Of a stretch of 64,000 nt of DNA, positions 35,791 through 45,470 are shown piece after piece. The DNA comes from Deinococcus aerius (GTDB lineage Bacteria > Deinococcota > Deinococci > Deinococcales > Deinococcaceae): the NCBI RefSeq assembly GCF_002897375.1, contig NZ_BFAG01000007.1, positions 124,001 to 188,000 on the forward strand, read 5' to 3'. The position numbers were made by a program, and so were the translations under genes. Position 1 is the first letter of the stretch. Every line of letters starts with the position of its first letter. Under the pieces are notes generated by a model that saw only the letters and a program-made list of their open reading frames with translations, made no database searches and was not told where the DNA came from.

Positions 35791-36698
35791 CCGTTCAGCA
35801 GACCCCCTCCACCCCCGGTTCCAGCCTGCCCCGCGTCGATGTCGGCCGCCCCCGCTTCGACCGCAATGTCCGCACGAACCTCTTCTGGAAGTTCGTCGCC
35901 TTCGCGCTGCTGTGCGCCATCGGCGCGGCGGTCCTCTTCCCGGCGCTGTGGATGCTCTCCACCGCCCTGAAACCCGACACGCAGGTCTATGCCAACCCGC
36001 CGATCTGGATTCCCAACCCCCTGCGCTTCGAGAACTTCACCGAGGCCTGGTCGCTCGCGCCCTTCACCCGCTACTTTTTCAACACCGCCCTGTACGCGGT
36101 CGCGGTGGTGTTCGGCACCGTGGTGTCCTGCTCGCTGGCCGCCTACGGCTTCGCCAAGCTGCGCTTTCCGGGCCGGGACCTGCTGTTCACCATCCTGCTC
36201 TCCACCATGATGATTCCCGGCATGGTCACGCTGATCCCCCAGTACATCCTGTTTTCCAAGCTGCACTGGGTGGGCACCTACCTGCCGCTGGTCGTGCCGA
36301 GCTACTTCGCGGGGGCGTTTTTCACCTTCCTGCTGCGGCAGTTTTTCATGGGCATCCCCAACGAGTACTCGGAGGCCGCCCGGGTCGACGGCGCCAGCGA
36401 CTTCTGGATCTGGAGCCGAATCATCGTGCCGCTCTCCAAACCCGCCCTGGCGACGGTGGCGATCTTCACCTTCGAGGGCGCCTGGGACAGCTACGTCGGC
36501 CCGCTGCTGTACCTGAACGACGAGCGGCTCTACACCCTCCAGGTGGGCCTCCAGTTCTTCCGCACCGCCTCGGCCGTCCAGTGGCAGTATCTGATGGCCG
36601 CCGCCCTGCTGGTGATGCTGCCGGTGATCATCATCTTCTTCACCTTCCAGAAGTACTTCGTGGAGGGCTCCTCGATTCAGGGTGGCGTCAAGGGCTGA
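35787..36698 (+). CDS. Sugar ABC transporter permease, MalG/UgpE type
   Basis: 303 residues with six membrane helices. The EAA loop is YSEAARVDGASDFWIWSRII and the C terminus ends in the typical FQKYFVEGSSIQGGVKG. It is translationally coupled to the MalF-type permease. Unlike most sugar importer operons, no binding protein or ATPase sits beside it. A hairpin follows 12 bp after the stop. Confidence 0.93.
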   Translation: MTVQQTPSTPGSSLPRVDVGRPRFDRNVRTNLFWKFVAFALLCAIGAAVLFPALWMLSTALKPDTQVYANPPIWIPNPLRFENFTEAWSLAPFTRYFFNTALYAVAVVFGTVVSCSLAAYGFAKLRFPGRDLLFTILLSTMMIPGMVTLIPQYILFSKLHWVGTYLPLVVPSYFAGAFFTFLLRQFFMGIPNEYSEAARVDGASDFWIWSRIIVPLSKPALATVAIFTFEGAWDSYVGPLLYLNDERLYTLQVGLQFFRTASAVQWQYLMAAALLVMLPVIIIFFTFQKYFVEGSSIQGGVKG

Positions 36699-36710
36699 AG
36701 AGAGGAGTGT

Positions 36711-36757
36711 GGAACCGGGGGAGCGGACGGGGGTGGTCTGCCCCCCTTTCCGGTTCC
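36711..36757 (+). terminator. Hairpin after the sugar permease genes
   Basis: Outer stem GGAACCGG/CCGGTTCC (36711-36718 with 36750-36757) enclosing an inner GGGGG/CCCCC stem (36729-36733 with 36741-36745) and a short CCCCCCTTTC stretch. Likely transcription end of the permease operon. Confidence 0.55.
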
Positions 36758-37025
36758 CCGGGACCCTGACCTGGCGGGGGCGTCCCTCGTGGCAAGGCCA
36801 GGCTCAGCCCGCAGCCAGCGGCAGGCATTCGTTCATTTGCCAGGCGACCCTGCCCGAAGAGTTGCCGGGCGGCCACTCCAACGGCGACAGCGACCGCAAA
36901 TTGGTCGCCGTGAGCCGCGCCCCGGCCCTTGGGCTGAGCCGGGCAGGCGGTAAAACGCCCCAACCTGTCGTTGCTCCGCCACCATGCCGATTCGCGCACC
37001 GGCGGCGCCGTCTTACTGTGCGGCA
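36758..37025. other. Intergenic region after the sugar permeases
   Basis: No gene is supported here. Apart from the terminator hairpin at its left edge and the probable leaderless promoter of the Nudix gene at its right edge, nothing stands out. Confidence 0.4.
36991..37019 (+). promoter_or_regulatory. Putative leaderless promoter of the Nudix gene
   Basis: TTCGCG (36991-36996), a 17-bp spacer and TACTGT (37014-37019), ending 6 nt before the ATG at 37026. No ribosome-binding site is present. The -10 box and spacing are identical to those of the AraC gene. Confidence 0.45.
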
Positions 37026-37484
37026 ATGCGACATCGGGTCAGCGCCGCCGGGATCGTCGTTCGGGACGATGCCCTCCTGCTCGTCCGTCACGTTCAACCC
37101 GGCCTCTATGACTTCTACGTTCCCCCGGGCGGCGGGCTTGAAGGTGCGGAAAGCGTCTTAGAAGGGGCCGAACGCGAGGTGTTTGAGGAAACCGGGTTGC
37201 TCGTCCGCGCGCTGCGGCCCGTGTACGTGCAGGAGATCATCGAGCCGGACGCGCGTATCCTTAAAACCTTCGTGCTGTGCGAGGAACGCGGCGGGTACCG
37301 GACGCCCGACCACCGCGTCCCGGGCGAGCGCGACCGGCTTGCGGAAGCGCGTTTCGTGCCCACCGCCGAGCTCCCCACCCTCAACGTCGTCCCCATGGTG
37401 TTCCGGGGGGAGTTCCGGCACGACCTCGCGGCGGGGGCCTCCTCGCTGCGTTACCTGGGGACCGAACGCGCAAGCGTCATGTGA
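37026..37484 (+). CDS. Nudix hydrolase
   Basis: 152 residues from the ATG at 37026 (an upstream ATG at 36984 is possible, but the TACTGT box favours 37026). A complete Nudix box is visible: GGLEGAESVLEGAEREVFEE continuing into TGL, which binds Mg and cleaves a nucleoside-diphosphate-linked substrate. Substrate cannot be told from sequence; nucleotide sugars would suit the neighbourhood, but Deinococcus carries many Nudix enzymes of broad function. The downstream methyltransferase may be coupled: an in-frame ATG overlaps the Nudix stop. Confidence 0.92.
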   Translation: MRHRVSAAGIVVRDDALLLVRHVQPGLYDFYVPPGGGLEGAESVLEGAEREVFEETGLLVRALRPVYVQEIIEPDARILKTFVLCEERGGYRTPDHRVPGERDRLAEARFVPTAELPTLNVVPMVFRGEFRHDLAAGASSLRYLGTERASVM

Positions 37485-37510
37485 TGCTCGCGCCCGAAAG
37501 GACACGGACC

Positions 37511-38341
37511 ATGGATGAACCCCCGCCGAACGAGACGCTGACGGACCTCAACGCGCAGACGAGGCAGATGTGGGAGCGCAAGGCGCACTTCTGGGACGAC
37601 ACGATGGGCGACGGCAATGCCTTTCAGCGGGAGCTGATCTTCCCGGCCCTCACGCGCCTCCTCGACCTGCGCGCGGGCGAGCGGGTGCTCGACGTGGGGT
37701 GCGGCAACGGCGTGGTGAGCCGCCACCTCGCGGCACTTGGCGCGAGGGTTGTCGCCACCGACTTCAGCGACGCGCTGCTGGAACGGGCACGTGCCCGCAC
37801 GGCGCAGGACGCGCGGCCCGTCGAATATGTGCTGGCGGACGCGACGGACGAGGACCAGATGCGCGCCCTGGGCGAAGGGAGCTTCGACGCGGCGGTGTGC
37901 GTGATGGCGTTGCAGGACATCGCCGACATCGCGCCCTTGTTTCGTGCGCTCACCCGCCTCCTGACACCTGTGGGCCGCTTCGTGTTCGCGGTACCGCACC
38001 CGGCGTTCAACATCCCCCAGGCGAGCAGGCTGACGCTGGAGGAAGAGGACCGGGCGGGGGTGCTGACGGAAGTGCGGTCCGTGAGGGTGTCGGGGTACTT
38101 GCGTGTGCCGCCCGCACCGAGCGCGGGCATGGCGGGCGAACCGTCGCCGCACCTGTTCTTTCACCGCCCATTACATCTGCTCCTGGGGACCGCGTTCGGG
38201 GCGGGTCTGGTGCTGGACGGGCTGGAAGAACCGGCCTTCGGGGGTGAGGCGCGGTCGGCAAGGGCCCTGAGTTGGCGCAACTTCTCGGAGGTGCCGCCGG
38301 TCCTGGTTGGACGCTTGAGGCCGCGTTCAGCGGAGCACTGA
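37511..38341 (+). CDS. Class I SAM-dependent methyltransferase
   Basis: 276 residues from the ATG at 37511, preceded by AAAGGA. An ATG at 37484 in the same frame overlaps the Nudix stop and would add nine residues. Motif I is VLDVGCGNGVVSRHLAALGA, then the acidic strand end VVATDFSDALLERA and the motif IV region FDAAVCVMALQDIAD. It methylates an unknown small molecule. Its link to the sugar island is only positional. Confidence 0.9.
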   Translation: MDEPPPNETLTDLNAQTRQMWERKAHFWDDTMGDGNAFQRELIFPALTRLLDLRAGERVLDVGCGNGVVSRHLAALGARVVATDFSDALLERARARTAQDARPVEYVLADATDEDQMRALGEGSFDAAVCVMALQDIADIAPLFRALTRLLTPVGRFVFAVPHPAFNIPQASRLTLEEEDRAGVLTEVRSVRVSGYLRVPPAPSAGMAGEPSPHLFFHRPLHLLLGTAFGAGLVLDGLEEPAFGGEARSARALSWRNFSEVPPVLVGRLRPRSAEH

Positions 38342-38418
38342 CGCCATCTCGGCACAACTGCATTCCTGCTGCGAGATGAAGCTGCCTTGCCGATGCCACG
38401 CTTGCTGGGGTAGCCCCA

Positions 38419-39663
38419 TCAGGGATGCGCGGCGGCGGGACTGAGCGCGGCGCTCTCCGGCACCGTGGGCTTGGGCTTCAGGGCGCCCTGCGGGTCGCGT
38501 AGGATGTGGCTGATGGCGATCGCCACGGCACCCAGCGCGGTCGCGTCACGGCCCAGGGCACTCTCGACGATGCGGATGTCCTTGGAGAGGTAGCCGAACG
38601 AGCGGCCCTTGACCTTCTCGGCCAGCGTCTCCGTCAGGTCGGGCCAGGAGCGGACGAGCTGCCCGCCCAGGACGATCAGCGCGGGGTCGTAGTGGTTCAC
38701 GGCGTTGACGAGCGCGGCGGACAGGTAGGTGTAGACCCGCTCCTGGACGCTCTGCGCCTTGCGGTCGCCCGCCAGGACCAGCCGGTGCAGGTCGGCGGGG
38801 TTCTCGGCGTCCAGCCCCAGGCGCCGGACCTCCTGCATGATCGCGGGAATGCTCACCAGCGTCTCCAGGCAGCCGCGGTTGCCGCACTCGCACAGCGGGC
38901 CGTCGACGTGGATGGTGGTGTGCCCGATCTCGCCCGCCAGCTCGTGGGCGCCGCGGTAGACCCGGTCCCCCACGATCAGGCCCGACCCCACGCCGGACCG
39001 CAGGGAGACGTACAGCAGCGTCTCCTCGTGGCGGCCCGCGCCGTACCAGCGCTCGCCGAAGGCGGCGGCCTTGGCGTCGTCGTCCAGCCAGCAGGGGACC
39101 CCGAAATGCTCGCCCAGCCCCGCCGCCAGGGGCACGTCGCGCCAGCCCCCGAAGTTGGGGGGGCCGAGAACGACGCCCCGCTCGCTGTCCACCGGGCCCG
39201 GAATCCCCACGCCGATGCCCAGCAGCGGTAGCCCGGGATCGACCAGCTCGGCGATGACCTCCCGCAGCAGGGCGAGCCCCTTTTTCACCGAGGTGGTCGC
39301 CCGGAAGGGGCGTTCCAGCCGGGCCAGCGGTCGCCCGCCGAAGTCGGAGCGGATCACGTGAACGATGGAGCGGGACAGCTCCACGCCGATGACCTGGCCG
39401 CGGGCGTGGTTGAGGCTCAGCAGCGTCGGGCGGCGCCCCACCTGGCGTTCGCTGGAGGGCGTCTCGACAAGCAGGTCGAGGGCCTCCAGCTCGTCGGTCA
39501 TGTGGGTGATGGTGGCCGCCGTCAGACCGGTGGCCTCCGCCAGGCCGCTGCGGGAGATGGGTTGCAGCTTCTGAAGCGCTTCCAGCACCACATTCAGGTT
39601 GTCCGCCCGCACCTCGGGCAGGTTGCGGCCTTGCCGGATGCTTCTCGGTCTGCCCTGCTTCAT
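38419..39663 (-). CDS. ROK family transcriptional repressor (NagC/XylR type)
   Basis: 414 residues from the ATG at 39663. Residues 20-90 form a winged helix-turn-helix (VLEALQKLQPISRSGLAEAT, then GLTAATITHMTDELEALDLL). The ROK sugar-binding part follows, with the zinc motif GHTTIHVDGPLCECGNRGC. The kinase ATP strand is degenerate (VIGVELSRSIVHVIRSDFGG), as in repressors. Such proteins release DNA when a sugar or sugar phosphate binds. It lies at the end of the GH38-GH2-GH4 operon, so it is probably autoregulated, and it is the best candidate regulator of the island's divergent promoters. Confidence 0.93.
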   Translation of the reverse strand: MKQGRPRSIRQGRNLPEVRADNLNVVLEALQKLQPISRSGLAEATGLTAATITHMTDELEALDLLVETPSSERQVGRRPTLLSLNHARGQVIGVELSRSIVHVIRSDFGGRPLARLERPFRATTSVKKGLALLREVIAELVDPGLPLLGIGVGIPGPVDSERGVVLGPPNFGGWRDVPLAAGLGEHFGVPCWLDDDAKAAAFGERWYGAGRHEETLLYVSLRSGVGSGLIVGDRVYRGAHELAGEIGHTTIHVDGPLCECGNRGCLETLVSIPAIMQEVRRLGLDAENPADLHRLVLAGDRKAQSVQERVYTYLSAALVNAVNHYDPALIVLGGQLVRSWPDLTETLAEKVKGRSFGYLSKDIRIVESALGRDATALGAVAIAISHILRDPQGALKPKPTVPESAALSPAAAHP

Positions 39664-39713
39664 GCGGCCCCCCCATTCCCGGGAACGGCCCGGGTCCCCG
39701 CATCCTCGCACGT

Positions 39714-41093
39714 TCATCCCCGCCCGGCCAAGCCGCCTGTCTCGCCGCGCCGCCCGCGCAGCCACTCCGGCAGCCAGCGCGCCTGGGCCTGGAGCAGCGC
39801 CCCCGACAGGCTGCGGATCGCCGGGAGGTCGAGCAGGCTGCCCGTCAGCGGGTCGAGGGCGAAGGCCCCCGCCAGCGCGGCGGCGTCTCGCTCGCACACC
39901 GCGTCCACCACGGCGAGTTGCAGCGCGATGCCGGTCAGGTTCAGCCCGGCACAGACGCCCGGGAGTCGGCCGATAGTCTCGGGATGCACGCCCCCCGCGT
40001 CCACCCGTGCGGGTACCTCCACGCACGCCTCGCGTGGCAGGTTGGCGATCCAGCCGTCATTCGGCACGTTCACGTACACGGCCTCGGGCTCCCCGCCGAC
40101 GTGCGCCGCGATGATCCGCATGCCGAACTCGCCGGAACAGGTCAATTTCTCACTGAGCCCCTGCACCGCCGCACGGGTCAGCTCGTCCTCCTGCCCGGCG
40201 ACGGCGAGCGAGCCCCGCAGGTAGTCCCAGCGGCGCGGCAGGTAGACCTTGACGCTCTCGGGCGAGCGGCGGAAGTACTGCACGTACTCGGAGGCGTGGT
40301 GGCTCGACTCGCTCGTGAAGTACCCGAAGGTCTCCATCAGCTCCGCGCGCACCCGCTCCTGGCCGCCCGCGTAGGTCAGGCTGCCCTCGGTCCAGCCGGT
40401 CGTGCCGCCGTATTCGGGCAGGAAGCGCTCCCGCAGCACCTCCCGCAGCCGAGGGCTCACGTCCTCGCCGCCGACCCGCAGGTCCAGGAACCAGGCCTGG
40501 TGATTGATCCCCGCCGCCCGGTAGGAGAGGTCAGCGGGGCTGTCCAGGCCCAGCAGCCCCGCGATCACTCCCGCCGTGCCCGGGATGCTGTGGCACAGAC
40601 CGACCACGCCCAGCCCCAGGCGGCGCAGGTACAGCGTGTTCATCGCCATGGGGTTGGTGTAGTTCAGGACGAGCGCGTCCGGGCAGAGGTCGAGGACATC
40701 CGCCGCCAGGGCCTCGAAGGCGGGCGTGCTGCGGACGAAGCGCATGATGCCGCCCGGGTTCAGGGTGTCGCCCGCCACGCAGTCCACCCCGTACTGGCGC
40801 GGCACCTCGATGTCCGCCCGGTAGGCGTCCAGCCCGCCGACCTGGAAGGTGACCAGGATGTGTGTGGCGCCGCGCAATGCCTCCCGGCGGTCGTCCGTGA
40901 CGACGAGGCGCAGCGGCAGCCCGTGGGCGTCCGCCACCGCCTGCGCCGCGCGGGCTGTGCGGGCGGCGCGCTCCAGGCTCGGGTCGTGGAGCACCAGCGT
41001 CGCCTCCCGCAGGGCGGGCAGGGTGAGCATGTCGGCCGCCAGCGTGAGCGGAAAGGTCATGCCGCCCGCCCCGGTGATCACGATGCGGGTCAC
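39714..41093 (-). CDS. Glycoside hydrolase family 4 (NAD- and Mn-dependent alpha-galactosidase-like)
   Basis: 459 residues from a GTG at 41093 that overlaps the GH2 stop (GTGA). The NAD-binding strand is IVITGAGGMTF. The metal and catalytic motifs are NYTNPMAMNT, CHSIPGT (metal Cys and His) and GINHQAWFLD. GH4 enzymes cleave alpha- or beta-glycosides by oxidising C3 of the sugar with bound NAD and then eliminating. CHS-type members act on alpha-galactosides, alpha-glucosides or alpha-glucuronides without a 6-phosphate; galactoside is the likeliest here but is inference. Cytoplasmic. Confidence 0.9.
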   Translation of the reverse strand: MTRIVITGAGGMTFPLTLAADMLTLPALREATLVLHDPSLERAARTARAAQAVADAHGLPLRLVVTDDRREALRGATHILVTFQVGGLDAYRADIEVPRQYGVDCVAGDTLNPGGIMRFVRSTPAFEALAADVLDLCPDALVLNYTNPMAMNTLYLRRLGLGVVGLCHSIPGTAGVIAGLLGLDSPADLSYRAAGINHQAWFLDLRVGGEDVSPRLREVLRERFLPEYGGTTGWTEGSLTYAGGQERVRAELMETFGYFTSESSHHASEYVQYFRRSPESVKVYLPRRWDYLRGSLAVAGQEDELTRAAVQGLSEKLTCSGEFGMRIIAAHVGGEPEAVYVNVPNDGWIANLPREACVEVPARVDAGGVHPETIGRLPGVCAGLNLTGIALQLAVVDAVCERDAAALAGAFALDPLTGSLLDLPAIRSLSGALLQAQARWLPEWLRGRRGETGGLAGRG

Positions 41094-42943
41094 GGCCCGC
41101 GCCTCCCCCGCCAGCGGTTCGAGTACCACAGCGGGTTGGTCTCGTCGTACGGTTCGCCGCGCACGGCGCTCGACAGCCGCACCACGTCCCCCTTGAGCGC
41201 CCGGCCCATCGTCGCCAGGCCGTTTCTCTCCTGGTAGGTATCGGTGAGCTGGGTGTAGCAGTACCCGTGGATGCCCCGGTTCAGGATGCAGGTGTCGGCG
41301 GCCCGCAGCAGCGCCTCGACCCGCTCCAGCAGCGTGACGGGATCGCGCGCCACGCCGTAGCCCCAGCCCTCCTCGCCCGCCGGGACCCAGGAGGTGCCGC
41401 CGAACTCGGAGAGGATCACTGGGCGGTCCCCGGGGGTGAGGCCGCCCAGCGCCGCCTCTCGCCCGCCCGGCCACTGGCGCCACAGGTTCTCCTCGATGGC
41501 CTGACGGCTGCCGTAGCGCGCCAGGAGCGCTTCCGGGTCCTGGATATAGTCGTGCAGGGTGAAGAGGTCGGTCACGACCTGCTGCCAGCCGTCGCTGCCG
41601 CTGACCGGGCGGGTGGGGTCGAGGGTGCGGGTCAGGGCGTACAGCGCCCGCTGCGCCTCCTGCTGCTCGGGCTGCCCGGGCACGTCCGGCAGGCCCCACG
41701 ACTCGTTGAGCGGCACCCACGCCACCACGCACGGGTGGGAGGCGTACAGCCGCAGCACCTCCAGCCAGGTCCGGGTGAGGCGTTCGATGGAGGTGGGCGT
41801 GAAGGCGTACGCGCCCGGAAGGTCGACCCACGCGGCCAGCCCCAGCCGGTCGCACCAGTACAGGAAGCGGGGGTCCTCGATCTTCTGGTGCAGCCGCAGG
41901 CCGTTAAAGCCCAGCCGCCGCGCGAGTTCGGCGTCCTCGCGGAAGCGCTCGTCGTCGCCGGTCATGCCCGTGTCGGGCCAGTAGCCCTGGTAGAGCGCCA
42001 TCCGCAGCGGGTGCGGAATGCCGTTGATCAGGAACCGCCGCCCGCGCGTGCCCACTGACCGTAGTGCCGTGTACCCGTCGGCGCGGTCCACAGTCTCCCC
42101 CCCCAGCGAGAGGGTCAGGCGCGTGCCGAGCAACTTGGGGTGGTCGGGCGTCCACAGCAGCTCGTTGCGCGCGTCCTCCACCCCGGGGTCGGGCAGGCGC
42201 AGGGGGAGATTCACCCGCTGCCCGGTCACCAGCACGTCACTGTCCGCGACGACCCGCTCCCCGTCGAGGACCTCGACTCGCAGGCGGGTGCCGGGCCGGG
42301 GAGCTCGGGCCAGCGTGACGAGCGCCGTGAGTTCGAAGCGGGGCAGGTTCGGCGTCCAGCCCAGGTCCGCGATGTGCTGCACCGGCACCTTTTCCAGCCA
42401 CACGCCGCGCCAGATGCCGCTGGTGGGTGGATACCAGATCGCGTGGGGCTCATCCCGCCAGTCCTGCTTGCCCCGGGGCATCGCCATATCGCTGTGATCG
42501 TCCACTGCGCGGACCAGCAGCTCGAAGGGTCCCCGCCGGGCGGCGCGCGTCACGTCCACCGTGAAGGGCGTGTAGCCCCCCTCGTGCCGGGCGGCGAAGG
42601 CGCCGTTCACGTACACCTCCGCCGCCCAGTCCACCGCGCCGAAGTGGACGAGCAGCCGCTCGTCGGGTCCGGGCCGCTCGTCTGGGGCGGGGTGGACTTC
42701 GGTTCGGTACCACAGGGTGGTAGTGGAGGGGGACAGGCCGTTCTCAATGCCGCTCGCCGGGGTCTGGGGCGCGTAGGGCACCCGGATGCGCCCGCCGAAC
42801 AACACCTCCCCCGGGTCCTCCGCGTCGTCCACCGCGAACTCCCACCAGCCGTCCAGAGAGCGCCAGGGGCGGCGGAGCTGGGGGCGGGGGTGCGTGGCTG
42901 CGGTTTCCTCCACCAGCCTGGGGGCGAGCGTGGGCTCATTCAC
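41090..42943 (-). CDS. Glycoside hydrolase family 2 (beta-galactosidase/glucuronidase-like)
   Basis: 617 residues. Sugar-binding and immunoglobulin-like domains occupy about residues 20-280 (LDGWWEFAVDD, YVNGAFAARHEGGYTPF, GIWRGVWLE), followed by a TIM barrel. The acid/base E414 is in VPLNESWG and the nucleophile E513 in ILSEFGGTS. There is no signal peptide. It is shorter than LacZ and matches the 600-residue GH2 enzymes of diverse specificity; beta-galactoside, beta-glucuronide or alpha-arabinoside are possible. The start overlaps the GH38 stop by 8 bp. Confidence 0.9.
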   Translation of the reverse strand: MNEPTLAPRLVEETAATHPRPQLRRPWRSLDGWWEFAVDDAEDPGEVLFGGRIRVPYAPQTPASGIENGLSPSTTTLWYRTEVHPAPDERPGPDERLLVHFGAVDWAAEVYVNGAFAARHEGGYTPFTVDVTRAARRGPFELLVRAVDDHSDMAMPRGKQDWRDEPHAIWYPPTSGIWRGVWLEKVPVQHIADLGWTPNLPRFELTALVTLARAPRPGTRLRVEVLDGERVVADSDVLVTGQRVNLPLRLPDPGVEDARNELLWTPDHPKLLGTRLTLSLGGETVDRADGYTALRSVGTRGRRFLINGIPHPLRMALYQGYWPDTGMTGDDERFREDAELARRLGFNGLRLHQKIEDPRFLYWCDRLGLAAWVDLPGAYAFTPTSIERLTRTWLEVLRLYASHPCVVAWVPLNESWGLPDVPGQPEQQEAQRALYALTRTLDPTRPVSGSDGWQQVVTDLFTLHDYIQDPEALLARYGSRQAIEENLWRQWPGGREAALGGLTPGDRPVILSEFGGTSWVPAGEEGWGYGVARDPVTLLERVEALLRAADTCILNRGIHGYCYTQLTDTYQERNGLATMGRALKGDVVRLSSAVRGEPYDETNPLWYSNRWRGRRGP

Positions 42944-45440
42944 AGGCTTCCTCCAGGAAGTTCACGACCTGAGCGTGTCTGCCCGAACTCAGCCGCAGGC
43001 CCAGCACCTGCTGAGGACGGAGCCCCACGGGGATGGAAAAACCGCGGAAGGTGAGGGTGCCCGATGCCGCCCGCCCACCCCACTCGTGCAGGCGCACGAC
43101 CACGTCATCGCCATCCTCGGCCTGCTTGACCGCCGTGACGCTGACGGTCGGCAGCCCTTCCAGATGGAGTTCGCTATGGCTGGCGGGCAGGGAGCCGGGA
43201 TGCACGTACTCGCGCGTGAAGACCGCGGGCTGGTTGAGCCGCTCGGCCAGGACCGGGACTCGGGCCGCCCGCCAGTCCCCGGCGTGGGGCACCAGGGACC
43301 AGCGGCTGCGCTGGGTGCCCTGGTCGAGGTAGGCGTACGTGGCGCCCGTGCCCAGTTCCGCCGGGTCGTGGTGCGCGTACACCGGGCTGCGCGCGACCGT
43401 GAGCCGCATCTCGCCGCCCAGCACGCTGGCGGAATACTTGCCGTCGTTGAGCACGCTGAGCCCCGCCGGGTGGGAGACGCCCCGGCGGTCGCGGGCCACG
43501 CCGCTCACGTCCATCCACGACTGCACCGGCTCCTCCTCGCCGTCGGCGGGGCGGGTCACGAAGCCGTAGGGCACTTCGGAGGTGGCGGTCACGCTGCTCA
43601 GCGCGGCGGGGAAGACGAGCTGCGCCGCGTGGTGCGGCTCGTGCCAGTCGAGGGTCAGGCGCCCGGCGATCTCGGGGGAGTCTGCGTAGAGGGTGAAGTC
43701 CTGCACCGCCGTGGAGTGGCGAAAGCGGGTGGTGGCGCGCACCGTCGCCCGGACCGAGCCAGACTCGATGACCTCCAACGTGGCCCCGCTGAACACCCCG
43801 ACCAGTTGCCGAAAGGTGCGCGCCCCATGCCCCCAGGTGTCGGAGTCGTCCCGCACAACCTGAAGCTGCGCTCCGGTGCCTGCGAGAAGATCGAGACTCC
43901 GGGTCTTGTCGATGAGCGACCGCAGCCCCCCGGTGTCGGGGTCGAAGTCCAGCCTCCAGTAGTCGTTTTCCAGCCGCGCGGGACTGGCGCTGAGCGGTCC
44001 TATGGCCGGTTCCTCCCGCGGCTCGTCCAGCACGCGGTACAGGCGGTAACCCAGGGCCGGGAGCTGCGCGCGGAAGACGAAGCGGGGGCGGCCATTGCCA
44101 TTTACACTCTCCGCCCGCAGGCGCTGGACCGGAACGTCCCGCCCGGCGTCGTCCATGAGGCGCAGGTTCGGAGTGTGCCAGTCGTTGAGCTCGACCTCGA
44201 CCGCCTCGTCCCGCTCGCCCCCCGACGGGTTGAAGATCAGGATGGGCACGCCCTCGCCGTAGTCGGTCACCCAGGTGGGGCCGTCCCAGCGCACGCTGCG
44301 GATCACCTCGTCCACCTCGCGGCCCCCCAGGCGGGTGTCGACCTCGTCTGCGACGGCCTGCATGGCGGCGAAGGTGACACGGTCCGCGATACTCAGCACC
44401 TCGCCAAGCTGGTGAAAGGCATCCTCGTAGGCGCTCTCGATGGAGCTGCCTGCCAGGATGTCGTGGAACTGGTTGAAGAGCAGGAGCTCCCAGGCGTGGG
44501 AGAGCTGTTCCGCTGGATAGACGTACCCCACCCGGCCCGCCAGCACCGCCAGCTTCTCGGCGCGCATCAGGGCGTGCTCGGCCCGGCGGTTGAGCCGCTT
44601 GATCTCGCTGACGGCGGCGTAGCAACCCCGGGCGTGGTGCTGCAACTCGCCCGCGTACACGGGCAGGCGTTCGCCCCGCACCGTGTCCAGAAAGCCCCCC
44701 AGCGAGTTCATCCGCAGGGTGGGCCACTCCGGGCTGGCATTCAGCTCGCGCAGGTTGGCGATGGCGCGCCGGGTGGGGCCGCCCCCGTGGTTGCCCACGC
44801 CGAAGAGGCCCAGCCAGTGTTCCAACTCCGGCGGACGCCACGCGAGGTTGCGCTCCAGGCTGGTCCGCACCTGGGTGGGGCTGCTGTTGTAGCACTCCAC
44901 CTGCACGGCGAGAATCCGGGTGCCGTCCGCGCCCTCCCAGTGGAAGAGGGGGGAGGGGAGATCAATCTCGGAGGCGCCGGGCCGCATGAAGACGAAGGCG
45001 TCCAGGCCCGACTGCGCGAGAAGTTGCGGCAGGGTGGCGGGATGCCCGAACGAGTCTGGCAGGAAGCCCACCCGCGCCCGGCGCCCCAGCAGCCGCTCGA
45101 AGGTCCGCTGGCCGTACAGCGCCTGTCGCGCCAGCGCCTCCCCGTGCGCGAGGTTGACCTCCGGCTCGACCCACCAGCCGCCGACGGGCTCCCACTGGCC
45201 GCGCTCCACGGCCTCCCGCACCTCCGTCAGCAACCGGGGATGCGCCTCCATCCAGGCGTACTGGGCGGCGCTGGAGTGCGCGAAGACCATGTCGGGGTTC
45301 TCCAGCAGGCGGTCCAGCGCGCTGCGAAAGGTGGCCTTGACCGTCTCGTGCCCCTCGCGCCAGTCCCACAGCCAGACCGGGTCGATGTGGGCATGGCCGA
45401 CGAGGTGGAAGGTGAGGCTCTTGCTGCGGGGGTGAGTCAT
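42936..45440 (-). CDS. Alpha-mannosidase, glycoside hydrolase family 38 (2)
   Basis: 834 residues, with CCGGAG before the ATG. Zinc ligands H18 and D20 in VGHAHIDPVWLWDWREG, nucleophile D129 in FLPDSFGHPATLPQLL, late zinc His in FNQFHDILAGSSIESAYEDA. It is the closest relative of the enzyme at 30642-33083, but differs enough to suggest a different linkage. First gene of the operon GH38-GH2-GH4-ROK, divergent from the large plus-strand operon. No signal peptide. Confidence 0.93.
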   Translation of the reverse strand: MTHPRSKSLTFHLVGHAHIDPVWLWDWREGHETVKATFRSALDRLLENPDMVFAHSSAAQYAWMEAHPRLLTEVREAVERGQWEPVGGWWVEPEVNLAHGEALARQALYGQRTFERLLGRRARVGFLPDSFGHPATLPQLLAQSGLDAFVFMRPGASEIDLPSPLFHWEGADGTRILAVQVECYNSSPTQVRTSLERNLAWRPPELEHWLGLFGVGNHGGGPTRRAIANLRELNASPEWPTLRMNSLGGFLDTVRGERLPVYAGELQHHARGCYAAVSEIKRLNRRAEHALMRAEKLAVLAGRVGYVYPAEQLSHAWELLLFNQFHDILAGSSIESAYEDAFHQLGEVLSIADRVTFAAMQAVADEVDTRLGGREVDEVIRSVRWDGPTWVTDYGEGVPILIFNPSGGERDEAVEVELNDWHTPNLRLMDDAGRDVPVQRLRAESVNGNGRPRFVFRAQLPALGYRLYRVLDEPREEPAIGPLSASPARLENDYWRLDFDPDTGGLRSLIDKTRSLDLLAGTGAQLQVVRDDSDTWGHGARTFRQLVGVFSGATLEVIESGSVRATVRATTRFRHSTAVQDFTLYADSPEIAGRLTLDWHEPHHAAQLVFPAALSSVTATSEVPYGFVTRPADGEEEPVQSWMDVSGVARDRRGVSHPAGLSVLNDGKYSASVLGGEMRLTVARSPVYAHHDPAELGTGATYAYLDQGTQRSRWSLVPHAGDWRAARVPVLAERLNQPAVFTREYVHPGSLPASHSELHLEGLPTVSVTAVKQAEDGDDVVVRLHEWGGRAASGTLTFRGFSIPVGLRPQQVLGLRLSSGRHAQVVNFLEEACE

Positions 45441-45470
45441 TGGGTCTCCGGGTGACGATTGTGTGACTGC

